A DNA stretch of 64,000 bases from Calditrichota bacterium (GTDB lineage Bacteria > Calditrichota > Calditrichia > Calditrichales > J004): assembly GCA_013112635.1 (NCBI GenBank), contig JABFGF010000001.1, positions 248,001 to 312,000 on the forward strand, given 5' to 3'. Made by a program: the position numbers and the translations under genes. Within the stretch, counting starts at the first letter, position 1. Each line of letters opens with the position of its first letter. Below, in pieces: positions 35,214 through 44,272 of this stretch. A model generated the notes under the pieces. The model was not told the origin of the DNA. It searched no databases and saw nothing but the letters and a program-made list of their open reading frames with translations.

Positions 35214-36314
35214 ATGGCAGAAAATGAAAATGGCCAGGAGAAAACCGAACAGCCGAGTGGGAAGCGGCTGGAAGAAGCTACCGAGAAAGGGGATGTAGCA
35301 AAAAGTACGGAGCTAAACTCCGTGGCGGTGATTGTAGCAGTGTTACTGATTTTTAAAAATTATTCCGGTTTTATGGGAGAAAATTTACAGGGTTATATGG
35401 GCTATATGTATCAACATTCATCTTTACTAACAATCACATCAATCACTATAAGTGATGTTATGTTTTTGACATTGAGCGCATTCGCAGGTGTTGTTGGCCC
35501 GGTTTTAATCGGCGTTTTGTTATTAGCGGTAATTAGCAATGTTGGCCAGGTGGGGTTCATTTTTGCGGGTAAGGCCCTAATCCCGGATTTTAAAAAACTT
35601 AGTCCCCAATCAGGGATCAAACGTATGTTCTCGTCACGATCGTTGGTTGAAATGCTAAAAGGGATATTAAAGCTGGCAATTATTGGTACTATTGGCTATA
35701 CGGTTGTCAGTAGCTATTTTGATGAGTTTTTGGTTCTCGCCCATAAAAGTGTTTTGCAGATAAGTGCTTTAACAGCTGAAGTAATTTTTGAATTGACTTT
35801 CAAAGTTGCTTTGGCACTTTTGGTGATGGCCATTGCAGATTTTGCCTATCAAAAATATGAGCACACCAAAAAATTGAAAATGACCAAAACAGAAGTAAAA
35901 GATGAAACAAAACAATCTGAAGGCGATCCGAAAGTTAAAGGTAAGATTAAATCGAAACAGCAGGAAATTGTTCGCCAGAGAATGATGAGCGATGTACCAA
36001 ATGCAACAGTTGTTGTTACTAACCCGACCCACTTTGCAGTGGCTTTAAAATATGACCCAATGGACAAATCAGACGCACCCAAAATAGTGGCAAAGGGTAA
36101 AAATTTGATCGCTCAAAAAATAAAAGAAATTGCAGCAAAAAATAATGTGCCGGTTATTGAAAACAAACCATTGGCGCGCAGTTTGTTCTCCGCATGTGAA
36201 GTAGGAAGTGAAATACCGATGGCACTATATCAGGCCGTGGCAGAAGTACTAAGCCAGGTTTTTAAAAATAATCAGGGAAAATATAATGATATCAGGGGAT
36301 CACTAAATGGCTAA
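35214..36314 (+). CDS. flhB: Flagellar export switch protein FlhB
   Basis: FlhB sets export substrate specificity, switching after FliK measures the hook. The 366-residue protein has the N-terminal EKTEQPSGKRLEEATEKGDV motif, four membrane segments and a cytoplasmic domain with the autocleavage site Asn270-Pro-Thr-His273 in VVVTNPTHFAVAL. All features for cleavage are intact. It overlaps flhA by eight bases. Confidence 0.97.
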   Translation: MAENENGQEKTEQPSGKRLEEATEKGDVAKSTELNSVAVIVAVLLIFKNYSGFMGENLQGYMGYMYQHSSLLTITSITISDVMFLTLSAFAGVVGPVLIGVLLLAVISNVGQVGFIFAGKALIPDFKKLSPQSGIKRMFSSRSLVEMLKGILKLAIIGTIGYTVVSSYFDEFLVLAHKSVLQISALTAEVIFELTFKVALALLVMAIADFAYQKYEHTKKLKMTKTEVKDETKQSEGDPKVKGKIKSKQQEIVRQRMMSDVPNATVVVTNPTHFAVALKYDPMDKSDAPKIVAKGKNLIAQKIKEIAAKNNVPVIENKPLARSLFSACEVGSEIPMALYQAVAEVLSQVFKNNQGKYNDIRGSLNG

Positions 36315-38388
36315 TCCGGCTGTCGGTGCGATAAAATTATCCCCGGCCTCACAAAACAGCAATCTAATATTGACAGCAGGCATAGTCCTTATCCTTGGGA
36401 TTATGATCTTGCCGATCCCGTCTTTTCTGCTTGATATCCTGATGGCGCTAAATCTGACAAGTGCCCTAGTTATCTTATTTGTGACATTATTTGTTTTACG
36501 ACCGATGGATTTTTCTGTTTTTCCCGGTCTTCTTTTAATTGTCACTTTGTTCAGGCTTGCTCTTAATATTGCATCAACCCGGTTAATTTTGGGTGAGGCT
36601 TATGCCGGTGAAATAATCGAGGCATTTGGAAATTTTGTTGTTCAGGGCAACTACGCTGTCGGGACTGTAATATTCTTGATTCTTGTAATCATTAATTTTG
36701 TGGTTATTACAAAGGGTGCCACACGTATCGCAGAAGTATCTGCACGTTTTACATTGGATGCGATGCCCGGTAAGCAAATGTCAATTGATGCGGACTTAAA
36801 CGCCGGCTTAATCGATGATTTACAAGCTCAGCAACGCCGCGAGACAATCGCTAAAGAAGCTGATTTTTATGGGGCAATGGACGGTGCAAGTAAGTTTGTG
36901 CGCGGAGATGCAATTGCCGGTTTGCTCATTACTGCCGTAAACATGCTTGGCGGATTATTGATTGGTGTTTTACAAAAAGGTTTGCCCGCAGGTGAAGCTG
37001 CCGGATTATATACTTTGCTAACTGTTGGTGATGGGCTTGTTGCACAAATTCCTGCACTAATTATTTCAACGGCCGCCGGTATTGTAATTACCCGTGCTTC
37101 CTCAATGTCTACACTTGGTGCTGATATAGCCAAACAGGTTATCGGGCAACCCAAGGCAATTTACGCTGCTTCTGGTGTTTTAGGTTTAATGGGTGTGCTT
37201 CCGGGATTGCCATTTGTGCCGTTTATGATTCTTGCAATCGGATTGTTTTTCCTTGGAAATTATGTCAGTAATTATCAGAAAAAAGAGCAAGATGAAGCTG
37301 AAGCGGCTGAAGCTGAAGAAGTGGAAGAAGTAGAAGAAGTTGAAAGAATTGAGTCATTTTTACATCCGGATGCTTTTGAAATTGAGATTGGTTATGGGCT
37401 AATTCCACTAGTTGATGAAAACCAGGGTGGCAATCTGTTAAATCGCATAACCACAATCCGTAAAAGCCTTGCTATAGAAATGGGTATCCTTGTTCCGGCC
37501 ATTCGGATACGTGATAATATTCAACTTAAAGCCAGCGAATATATTTTTAAAATTTACGGTATTGAAGTAGCCCGTGGTGAAGTAATGATGGACTATTTCA
37601 TGGTAGTTAACCCGGATGAAAGGCTTGAGCTTACGGGCATTGAAATGACAGAGCCTACTTTTGGTTTACCCGCAATCTGGGTCTCTGAACAAGAACGTGA
37701 AAAAGCTGAGCTTCTTGGAAATACAGTTGTAGAAGCGCCGGCAGTAATTGCAACACACCTAATGGAAATTTTACGCAGTAATTGTTATAAATTGCTCGAT
37801 CGTCAGGGAATGCAAAAAATGTTAACCGATTTAAAGGAAACACATTCTGCGTTAGTTGATGGTCTTGTTCCTGATATTATTTCTCTTGGAACTATTCAAA
37901 AAGTATTAAAAAATTTGTTACAGGAAAAAATACCTGTACGTAATCTGATCGTTATTCTGGAAACTATAGCTGATAATTCGGCCTTTTCGAAAGATTCGGA
38001 AGTCTTGACCGAATATGTACGTCAATCACTCGCAGAAACTATTACCGATATGTTGAAGAACCAGGAGAACACAATAACTGTTGCTATGTTCGATCCGGTT
38101 CTGGAAGATCATATTATGAATTCGATTAAAACAAATGGGTTAGCTCAAAACTTAGGGTTGGCTCCGGATCAGGTTAGTGCACTTTTCCAGGATATTGCTG
38201 AGAAAGTTGAAGAAATAAATATTATGGGGATAAAACCGGCATTGTTGGTTTCACCACAAATAAGGCGCGCTGTACGCAAGTTTCTTGAATCAGTTTTCTC
38301 AAATGTCCTGGTAATCTCATATATGGAATTAACACCGGATACAGAAGTTAAGTCAGTTGGATCAATAGGATACCCAAATGCAAGTTAG
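36307..38388 (+). CDS. flhA: Flagellar export gate protein FlhA
   Basis: FlhA forms the nonameric export gate ring and binds chaperone-substrate complexes. The 693-residue protein has eight membrane segments in the first 320 residues. The conserved FHIPEP-type region is near 145-170 (ARFTLDAMPGKQMSIDADLN). A linker very rich in Glu-Ala/Glu-Val (about 325-350) connects to the cytoplasmic domain (about 355-693). Length is normal. It overlaps the flhF start by 11 bases. Confidence 0.98.
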   Translation: MANPAVGAIKLSPASQNSNLILTAGIVLILGIMILPIPSFLLDILMALNLTSALVILFVTLFVLRPMDFSVFPGLLLIVTLFRLALNIASTRLILGEAYAGEIIEAFGNFVVQGNYAVGTVIFLILVIINFVVITKGATRIAEVSARFTLDAMPGKQMSIDADLNAGLIDDLQAQQRRETIAKEADFYGAMDGASKFVRGDAIAGLLITAVNMLGGLLIGVLQKGLPAGEAAGLYTLLTVGDGLVAQIPALIISTAAGIVITRASSMSTLGADIAKQVIGQPKAIYAASGVLGLMGVLPGLPFVPFMILAIGLFFLGNYVSNYQKKEQDEAEAAEAEEVEEVEEVERIESFLHPDAFEIEIGYGLIPLVDENQGGNLLNRITTIRKSLAIEMGILVPAIRIRDNIQLKASEYIFKIYGIEVARGEVMMDYFMVVNPDERLELTGIEMTEPTFGLPAIWVSEQEREKAELLGNTVVEAPAVIATHLMEILRSNCYKLLDRQGMQKMLTDLKETHSALVDGLVPDIISLGTIQKVLKNLLQEKIPVRNLIVILETIADNSAFSKDSEVLTEYVRQSLAETITDMLKNQENTITVAMFDPVLEDHIMNSIKTNGLAQNLGLAPDQVSALFQDIAEKVEEINIMGIKPALLVSPQIRRAVRKFLESVFSNVLVISYMELTPDTEVKSVGSIGYPNAS

Positions 38389-39658
38389 AATGTATGTAGC
38401 AGACAGTCTGCCCAAAGCTCTTGTAAGAGCAAAAACAGAACTTGGCAGTGACATTGTTATTTTGGAAACGAAAAACATAATCAATCATCCTGATTATCCA
38501 GGAAAAAGAATGATTCAGGCAACGGTTGGTTTTCAAAATGGACAGGAAAAAGAGGTGAAAAACTGGGAACCACCAATTGTTGATTCGCCAACAAAGCCCA
38601 AAAAGAAAAGAACATATCCGGGGTTAACTTCAAAACCCAAGGCTGACAAAAAAACTGTTGCAAGTGAAAAACCAAAAAGCAAACCAGCAAAAAAAAGCAA
38701 CCAATTTGATAGTCTTATAAGTAATATTTTAGATAACAAACCAAAAGAGCTTGATAAGGAAAAAAATATCCTTGAAGAAATATCCCTTTTGCGCAACGAG
38801 ATAAAAGAGCTTGGTAAAAAGTCAGATTTTAACAGCAAGCAAATTGAATCTCCGACAGAATTACCGGAAGTGTACCGCGAACTTGAAGAGATGTTAAAAG
38901 ACAATGGCATTCAGGATGACATGGCGTATTCCTTTATTAAAGAGGCCTATTTGCTTCTGGATGGAAAATCCATTGTCAGCAAAGATGAAATCAGCATGCT
39001 GATAAAAACTGAAATGGATCACCTCCTTAAGCCATATAATTTTGACCGCCAGTTAAAAAGCCGCAAACAAAAAGTTATTTTGCTGATGGGACCTACAGGC
39101 GTTGGAAAGACAACAATTGCAATGAAACTTGCAGCCCATCCTGATATTTATGGCAATAAAAAAGTCACAATTATATCAACAGATCCTTACGGACCATCTG
39201 AGGCACTAAAATCTTTTTCACGGATGAGCGGGACACAAATCCACGAAGAAAAAGACATTGATAAAACCGAAACAATGTTAGAAAAATATAAAAGCAGTGA
39301 TGTCCTTATTGTTGATACACCGGGGAAAAGCCCATTTGCTCCAAATCAACTGGGCAAAATGGAAAATTTTATAAAAAAGTTAAAACCAACAGATATTTTT
39401 CTTGTTTTAAGTGTCGGCTCGGATCTTAAGGATTTGGTTTTGCTATGTGCAAATTACCTCTTGTTAAAGCCCACAGGGATAGCGTTTACCAAATTTGATG
39501 AAACGACACAACCGGGTAAGGTGTTTTCCATTTTGGATGTGATCAGTCTTCCTGTTGCATGTTTTGGCGATGGAAAAAGGATTTTTATCGATTTGGAAAA
39601 AGGCAATCCACAATATATGTATGATAAAATTTTTGAAAGCAAGGTAAAGGAAATATAA
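38378..39658 (+). CDS. flhF: Flagellar biosynthesis GTPase FlhF
   Basis: FlhF is an SRP-type GTPase that sets flagellar position and number, usually at a pole. The 426-residue protein has a basic, lysine-rich N-terminal region (about 70-110), an N domain and the G domain. Motifs seen: GPTGVGKTT (238-246), DTPGKS in the G3 position and TKFDE as G4. It overlaps flhA, and its stop overlaps the flhG start (TAATG). Confidence 0.95.
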   Translation: MQVRMYVADSLPKALVRAKTELGSDIVILETKNIINHPDYPGKRMIQATVGFQNGQEKEVKNWEPPIVDSPTKPKKKRTYPGLTSKPKADKKTVASEKPKSKPAKKSNQFDSLISNILDNKPKELDKEKNILEEISLLRNEIKELGKKSDFNSKQIESPTELPEVYRELEEMLKDNGIQDDMAYSFIKEAYLLLDGKSIVSKDEISMLIKTEMDHLLKPYNFDRQLKSRKQKVILLMGPTGVGKTTIAMKLAAHPDIYGNKKVTIISTDPYGPSEALKSFSRMSGTQIHEEKDIDKTETMLEKYKSSDVLIVDTPGKSPFAPNQLGKMENFIKKLKPTDIFLVLSVGSDLKDLVLLCANYLLLKPTGIAFTKFDETTQPGKVFSILDVISLPVACFGDGKRIFIDLEKGNPQYMYDKIFESKVKEI

Positions 39659-40539
39659 TGCTAACAACCCTAGGAAAAGAGATTGGCACCCGCATTGGGG
39701 TAGAAGAAGGTTCGGATCAAAAAAAAGCTGAAATTATTGCTATTACCAGCGGTAAAGGTGGCGTCGGGAAATCTTCTCTAAGTGTTAATTTTGCCATTAT
39801 GTTGCAGCAAATGCGCAAACGTGTCCTGATAATCGATGCAGACATCCATCTTGGAAATGTCGATCTGATTTTAGGAATCCGGACAGAATATACAATTGCT
39901 GACGTTCTGAATGATGGTATTGCATTAAGTGATATTATTGTTCCCGGACCTTCAAACATTGATGTACTCCCGGCTTCTTCTGCATCAGGGAAATTATTGG
40001 AAATGGAAGATGTTTTTTTAAAAAGATTAGCGGTGGCATTTAAAACAATCGAAACCGACTATGACTACATAATTGTAGATACAGGTGCAGGGATTGCGAA
40101 TTCAGTTTTATCGTTTTTGCTTGGCGCTGATAAAATTGTTCTGGTTATTACATCCGATCCGGCTTCAATAGCTGATGCCTATGCAGTGATAAAAATTATT
40201 AAACGCAATGACCTGGACATCCCGATCATGCTTATCCCTAATATTATGCCAAGCCATGAAGCAGGTGAAAACCTTTATAAAAGATTGAATCTAATGGTTC
40301 GCCGTTTTCTCAAATCGGATATTGAATTTGCAGGCACGGTTTTAAAAGACGATTTAATTGCACGTTCGATAAAAATGCAAAAGCCATTTGTTATTAATAG
40401 CCCAAATGCGGCGGCCACAAACACAATCCGTGTGCTTACTAAAAGGGTTTTGCAAATGGAAAAGAAAAAACAAAAAGACAATAAAAATGTTTTTGACCGT
40501 TTTATCTCAAATAGAAAGATCAAATTCGAATGGGATTAA
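39658..40539 (+). CDS. flhG: Flagellar number regulator FlhG (MinD-like ATPase)
   Basis: FlhG/FleN is a MinD-type ATPase that stimulates FlhF and limits flagellar number. The 293-residue protein has the deviant Walker A SGKGGVGKSS (31-40), switch residues in LIIDADIHLGNVDLILG and YDYIIVDTGAGI. A short N-terminal extension before the Walker motif may be the FlhF-activating helix. The C-terminal tail is Lys-rich and could bind membrane. It overlaps the next gene by ten bases. Confidence 0.93.
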   Translation: MLTTLGKEIGTRIGVEEGSDQKKAEIIAITSGKGGVGKSSLSVNFAIMLQQMRKRVLIIDADIHLGNVDLILGIRTEYTIADVLNDGIALSDIIVPGPSNIDVLPASSASGKLLEMEDVFLKRLAVAFKTIETDYDYIIVDTGAGIANSVLSFLLGADKIVLVITSDPASIADAYAVIKIIKRNDLDIPIMLIPNIMPSHEAGENLYKRLNLMVRRFLKSDIEFAGTVLKDDLIARSIKMQKPFVINSPNAAATNTIRVLTKRVLQMEKKKQKDNKNVFDRFISNRKIKFEWD

Positions 40540-40844
40540 TGCATCGCTTTATTTACAAATTTGCAGTTTTTGTAAGTGTAATCACGCTGGTTACTGCACT
40601 GATGAATGGTGTTTCAATTATGACAACCTTTGTAAGAACGGGTTTGGTTTTTTTGGGGACACTCATATTATTTGTTGTTTTTTTAAATGTAATGCGCTGG
40701 GCAATTGTTACTACAACAATTATTGAAAAACATGATGAAGAGACTGAAAATGAGCAACAAATGCGTGAAGAGTTATTAAAACAAATGAAAAAAGGATTAC
40801 ATAAAAATAAAACGGATGACCAGTTAATAGGTAAAGAAGACTAA
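40530..40844 (+). CDS. Small membrane protein between flhG and fliA
   Basis: A 104-residue protein not recognised. It has two membrane segments (about 8-28 and 36-58) and a charged C-terminal helix of about 40 residues rich in Glu, Gln and Lys. It overlaps flhG by ten bases and its stop overlaps the fliA start, so it is part of the flhF-flhG-fliA chain. It could recruit FlhG or FliA to the membrane; that is only suggested by position. Confidence 0.65.
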   Translation: MGLMHRFIYKFAVFVSVITLVTALMNGVSIMTTFVRTGLVFLGTLILFVVFLNVMRWAIVTTTIIEKHDEETENEQQMREELLKQMKKGLHKNKTDDQLIGKED

Positions 40845-41611
40845 TGGAAGTAGCTGTAAAAGACAGAGTACAAAAAGGTGAATTTTTGGTTCAGGAATAT
40901 TTGAAGACAAAGAATCCACTTATAAAAGATAAGATAGTTGAGTCTTATGGGCCGTTGGTAAAACATATTATAGGACGTTTTAACCTTTCTTACTCTACAA
41001 CAATATCTGTTGATGACCTTTACCAGTTTGGTATCCTGGGGTTATTAAAAGCTTTAGACCGCTATGACATTGAGATGAATGTTCCTTTTAAAGGATTTGT
41101 ATATAAACGTATTCATGGGGAAGTAATAGATGCATTACGCCGTGAAGGTGTGATAGGCCGTGATATGTATGAAAAAGTAAAAAATCTTGAGAACTGCGTT
41201 AAAAAATTAAGTGCGCAAAATGGCCGTGAACCGGCGATGCATGAAATATGTGATTACCTGGATATTTCTGAGAAAGAATATTATTCAATTTTAAATACCT
41301 CTCAAATGACTTACATGACATCTTTAAATACAACCGTATCTGATGAGGAAGGTACAAGTATATATAAAGTGGATACTTTGGAGGATGAAAACCAAATGAG
41401 CCCGGAAGAAATAGTCGTAAAAGAAAACATGAAAGTTCGTTTAAAGCAAGTCATAAATAAGCTGCCCGAAAGGGAAAGGTTAATACTTGCCCTTTATTTT
41501 TATGAAGAATTGATTTTAGCTGATATAGGAAAAATTCTAAAATTGAGTGAGGCTCGGATCTCACAAATATTAAATAAAACCTTAGTGGAGATTAAAACCA
41601 GGTTTTTATAA
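40844..41611 (+). CDS. fliA: RNA polymerase sigma factor FliA (sigma-28)
   Basis: FliA directs transcription of late flagellar and chemotaxis genes. The 255-residue protein has region 2 (YQFGILGLLKALDRYD, then FKGFVYKRIHGEVIDALRRE), region 3 (about 125-175) and region 4 (KLPERERLILALYFYEELIL, then KLSEARISQILNKTLVEIK). Length is normal. No flgM for an anti-sigma partner is recognised in the window; flgN at 52113 lacks its usual flgM neighbour. Confidence 0.96.
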   Translation: MEVAVKDRVQKGEFLVQEYLKTKNPLIKDKIVESYGPLVKHIIGRFNLSYSTTISVDDLYQFGILGLLKALDRYDIEMNVPFKGFVYKRIHGEVIDALRREGVIGRDMYEKVKNLENCVKKLSAQNGREPAMHEICDYLDISEKEYYSILNTSQMTYMTSLNTTVSDEEGTSIYKVDTLEDENQMSPEEIVVKENMKVRLKQVINKLPERERLILALYFYEELILADIGKILKLSEARISQILNKTLVEIKTRFL

Positions 41612-41973
41612 TGGAAAAAATTAAAACAAGTACAGAATCGAGTTCCTATAATTCATATAAGAGACATGAAGGCTCTCATTTTAAGCAGTTCTCAGAAAAT
41701 ATCTATTATGTTCGTGGCGATCTTAGCATGCTTAAAGGCCGTCTTGTTCAGGGTGCAAAACTCGATGCCCGGATTGTTCTTGTTCTTGGTAAAAATAAAT
41801 TTTTAATTCGTTTTTTGGGCAATAATTATATAATGGAATCTAAAATGCCATTTGCCCGCTTTGATGAAGTGATTGTATCCGTGGAGGAAACTGAACCCAT
41901 TTTGAAATTGAAAATAATGCCACCGGAAAAAAAGAAACCGCTCCATGGTGGTACGATGGATATAAAAATTTAA
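41611..41973 (+). CDS. Small protein with FliK-like beta domain, last gene of the operon
   Basis: A 120-residue protein. Residues 1-40 are polar and probably disordered. Residues 45-105 form a small beta-rich domain (KGRLVQGAKLDARIVLVLGK, then FLIRFLGNNYIMESKMPF, FDEVIVSVEETEPILKLKI). That pattern resembles the small barrel found before the ruler domain in many FliK-like and hook-length-related proteins. It overlaps the fliA stop by one base. A role in hook-length control or export is possible but unproven. Confidence 0.6.
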   Translation: MEKIKTSTESSSYNSYKRHEGSHFKQFSENIYYVRGDLSMLKGRLVQGAKLDARIVLVLGKNKFLIRFLGNNYIMESKMPFARFDEVIVSVEETEPILKLKIMPPEKKKPLHGGTMDIKI

Positions 41974-42115
41974 AAAATTGGATATAAGATTAAGAGGTTA
42001 GAAGTAGCAAGTAGGAAGTAGGATTATGTAGGTCAAAGCTTTATTAGTTTTTCTAATAAGGTGAAAACTTGAATTTGTTATGCATTGAAAAACTGAACAG
42101 ATACAGATAAATAAG

Positions 42116-43261
42116 ATGAACAATACACATACAACACAGGTACAGGATTACTCAGCAACCATTACTATTTTGGAGCACTTATCGGATGCAATTTTTATCC
42201 TAAGTGAAAAAGGCCATATCGAGTATGCCAACAAATCAGCACTTGATATGCTTGGTGTTAGCTCGTTTGAATTAATTAATAAAAGTATTGAAACAATTGT
42301 TGAAGGTGATAACGTTATAAAAGAAATAAAGCTGGGCCGGTTTAATGAAACCGAAACAGAATTTAAAGTTAAAGATTTATCCGTTCCTGTATCATTGAGT
42401 TTTGGTGTTGTTAAAAATGGTTCCGGTAAAACGAGCTATATCATCACAAGTGCACGAGACATAAGCTGGCGTAAAGAAATGGAGCGTATTCTTGATCAGA
42501 AACAGATGATGGCTATGTCTAAAAGCCGTTTTAAAGAGATGGGCGAATTGACAGTAAACATGGTTCATAACCTGAGCCAGCCGCTCACATCTTTGCGGTT
42601 AAAGCTGGAATTGCTTCAACGCGAAATAAAGCAAAAACAAATTAGCAAACAAAAAATTGAATCTCATGTAGATAAAATGGCACAACTGCTAAATGTAATT
42701 GATTCTACCATTGACAATGCAAGGCGTTTTGCAAACCAGACAGAAGACCAGACAGAAAAAATAATTTCACTGAAAGAAAATTTAGACCATGCATTAGACC
42801 AAATGAGTTATGAGTTTACAGAAAACGATATAGAAATTGTTTGTGAATTAGCAGGCTCGGATTATTCTGTTATGGCCAACCCGATTACTTTGCAACAAGT
42901 TTTTGTAACACTGCTGCGTATGCAGATGAAACATCTGGTTAATACAAGTTCTTGTAAAGCAAAAAGGAAAATAGTATTAAAAATATCAGATAATCAATCA
43001 AAATGGTTGGGGATTTTGGTAACGGCTCATTGCGATTATTCTGTTATAACCCACATCCCTGAAGTTGAAGAATTGAGCATGCAGGAATCATACGAACTGG
43101 ATTTGAAAGTAGTAAAATTAATTGCTGAAACTTTAGGCGGTGATTTTAACTGGTATCCTCAGGCTCAAAATGGATTTATTTTTTCGATGCGTATCCCAAT
43201 TGACCTGGATGATGAGAGAAGTCAACTACGCAATATGATAGAACTTTTTCATGATGGGTAG
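42116..43261 (+). CDS. FlrB-like PAS kinase-type protein with degenerate ATP domain
   Basis: A 381-residue soluble protein. Residues 15-120 are a PAS domain; 135-215 is a dimerisation/phospho-acceptor helix pair with the H box MVHNLSQPLTSLRLKLELL (His present, next residue Asn rather than Glu). The order PAS, then MAMSKSRFKEMGEL, then H box resembles FlrB/FleS flagellar kinases. In the ATPase-like part (about 225-370) the N box Asn is replaced (TLLRMQMKHL), and no DxGxG or G2 glycines are found (ILVTAHCDYSV, YELDLKVVKLIAETLGGDF). It probably cannot bind ATP normally. Confidence 0.78.
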   Translation: MNNTHTTQVQDYSATITILEHLSDAIFILSEKGHIEYANKSALDMLGVSSFELINKSIETIVEGDNVIKEIKLGRFNETETEFKVKDLSVPVSLSFGVVKNGSGKTSYIITSARDISWRKEMERILDQKQMMAMSKSRFKEMGELTVNMVHNLSQPLTSLRLKLELLQREIKQKQISKQKIESHVDKMAQLLNVIDSTIDNARRFANQTEDQTEKIISLKENLDHALDQMSYEFTENDIEIVCELAGSDYSVMANPITLQQVFVTLLRMQMKHLVNTSSCKAKRKIVLKISDNQSKWLGILVTAHCDYSVITHIPEVEELSMQESYELDLKVVKLIAETLGGDFNWYPQAQNGFIFSMRIPIDLDDERSQLRNMIELFHDG

Positions 43262-43351
43262 TTTTTTGAAAAATTAAATGAAAGAGAAATAAATTACGGA
43301 TCCGGTATTTAGTATCAATGCATGCAGAACCAAGGATAAACAGGTAAAATT

Positions 43352-44272
43352 ATGGAAACCAAAAAGTACACAGGGAAAATTATCAGTACAATTTCAAATA
43401 AAGGTGGAGTAGGCAAAACCATATCCTCAATTGAAATTGCAAACATTCTTGGTAAGGCCCGTAAAAAAGTTTTATTAATAGATACGGATATGAATACCGG
43501 CGATATTTCCATAAAACTAAAATTGCGCAATGAAGTCACATTATTGGAGTTTTTTGAAAAGAAAGAAACAGATTTATCAAACCTTATTAAACACATCCAT
43601 AATTTTGATCTAATTCCCGGCGCAGGTGGGAACTTTAAATTTGCCAATATCAATTATCTGCAAAAATTAAAATTTATAAAAGCATTTAAAGAAATTTCTG
43701 AAAACTATGATTATACAATACTGGATTTAGGCGCTGGTATTGACCGGGTTACACTGGATTTTGCATTGACAGCCGATTATACGACAATTGTTACAACACC
43801 CGAAGATATACAAACAGGGTATGGTTGTGCCAAAGCAGCTGCCGAAAGATTGAATGAAAATGAAAAGCGGCTTTCATCAAAAAACAGGGATTATATTAGA
43901 GTGCATCAATTCTCGCCATTCTTTATATTTAACAAAGCTAAGAAAAACCAGGCATCTAATATTTTTAGCGGTGTACGCCGTGCTGCAGAAGTCTCAAAAT
44001 CTAAAGATGATATTAGGTTAAAGCCAAGGTTCCTTGGCAGTGTTCCGCCAGATTATAAATTGGTTGGAAGATCATATTCTGAATACCATACCCCAATCAG
44101 TGAAGCTTATCCGACAAGTGAAATGGCAAAAAGTTATAAAGAGATTGCCCACTTTTTCTTAAGTTTAGATAATAATAATGGTTTTCACCACATACATAAA
44201 AAAAGTCCAATTGATAAAATATTGAGTTTATTTAAAAATGAAAAAGAACCCGTTCCAGAACTCGAATACTGA
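43352..44272 (+). CDS. Second MinD/ParA-type ATPase
   Basis: A 306-residue P-loop ATPase with deviant Walker A NKGGVGKT (near residues 13-20), LLIDTDMNTGDISIKLKLRN and YTILDLGAGIDRVTLDFALT. It is related to FlhG but has an extra segment with a conserved-looking FSPFFIFNKAKKNQASNIFS near 190-210. It overlaps the following peptidase gene by 35 bases, so the two are translationally coupled. It may position the peptidase or a flagellar structure; this is inference. Confidence 0.82.
   Translation: METKKYTGKIISTISNKGGVGKTISSIEIANILGKARKKVLLIDTDMNTGDISIKLKLRNEVTLLEFFEKKETDLSNLIKHIHNFDLIPGAGGNFKFANINYLQKLKFIKAFKEISENYDYTILDLGAGIDRVTLDFALTADYTTIVTTPEDIQTGYGCAKAAAERLNENEKRLSSKNRDYIRVHQFSPFFIFNKAKKNQASNIFSGVRRAAEVSKSKDDIRLKPRFLGSVPPDYKLVGRSYSEYHTPISEAYPTSEMAKSYKEIAHFFLSLDNNNGFHHIHKKSPIDKILSLFKNEKEPVPELEY

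Noticed and set aside
42000-42045. REP-like element (GTAGG repeats) upstream of the PAS kinase-like gene
   Set aside because: Several GTAGG strings occur, but no palindrome follows any of them.
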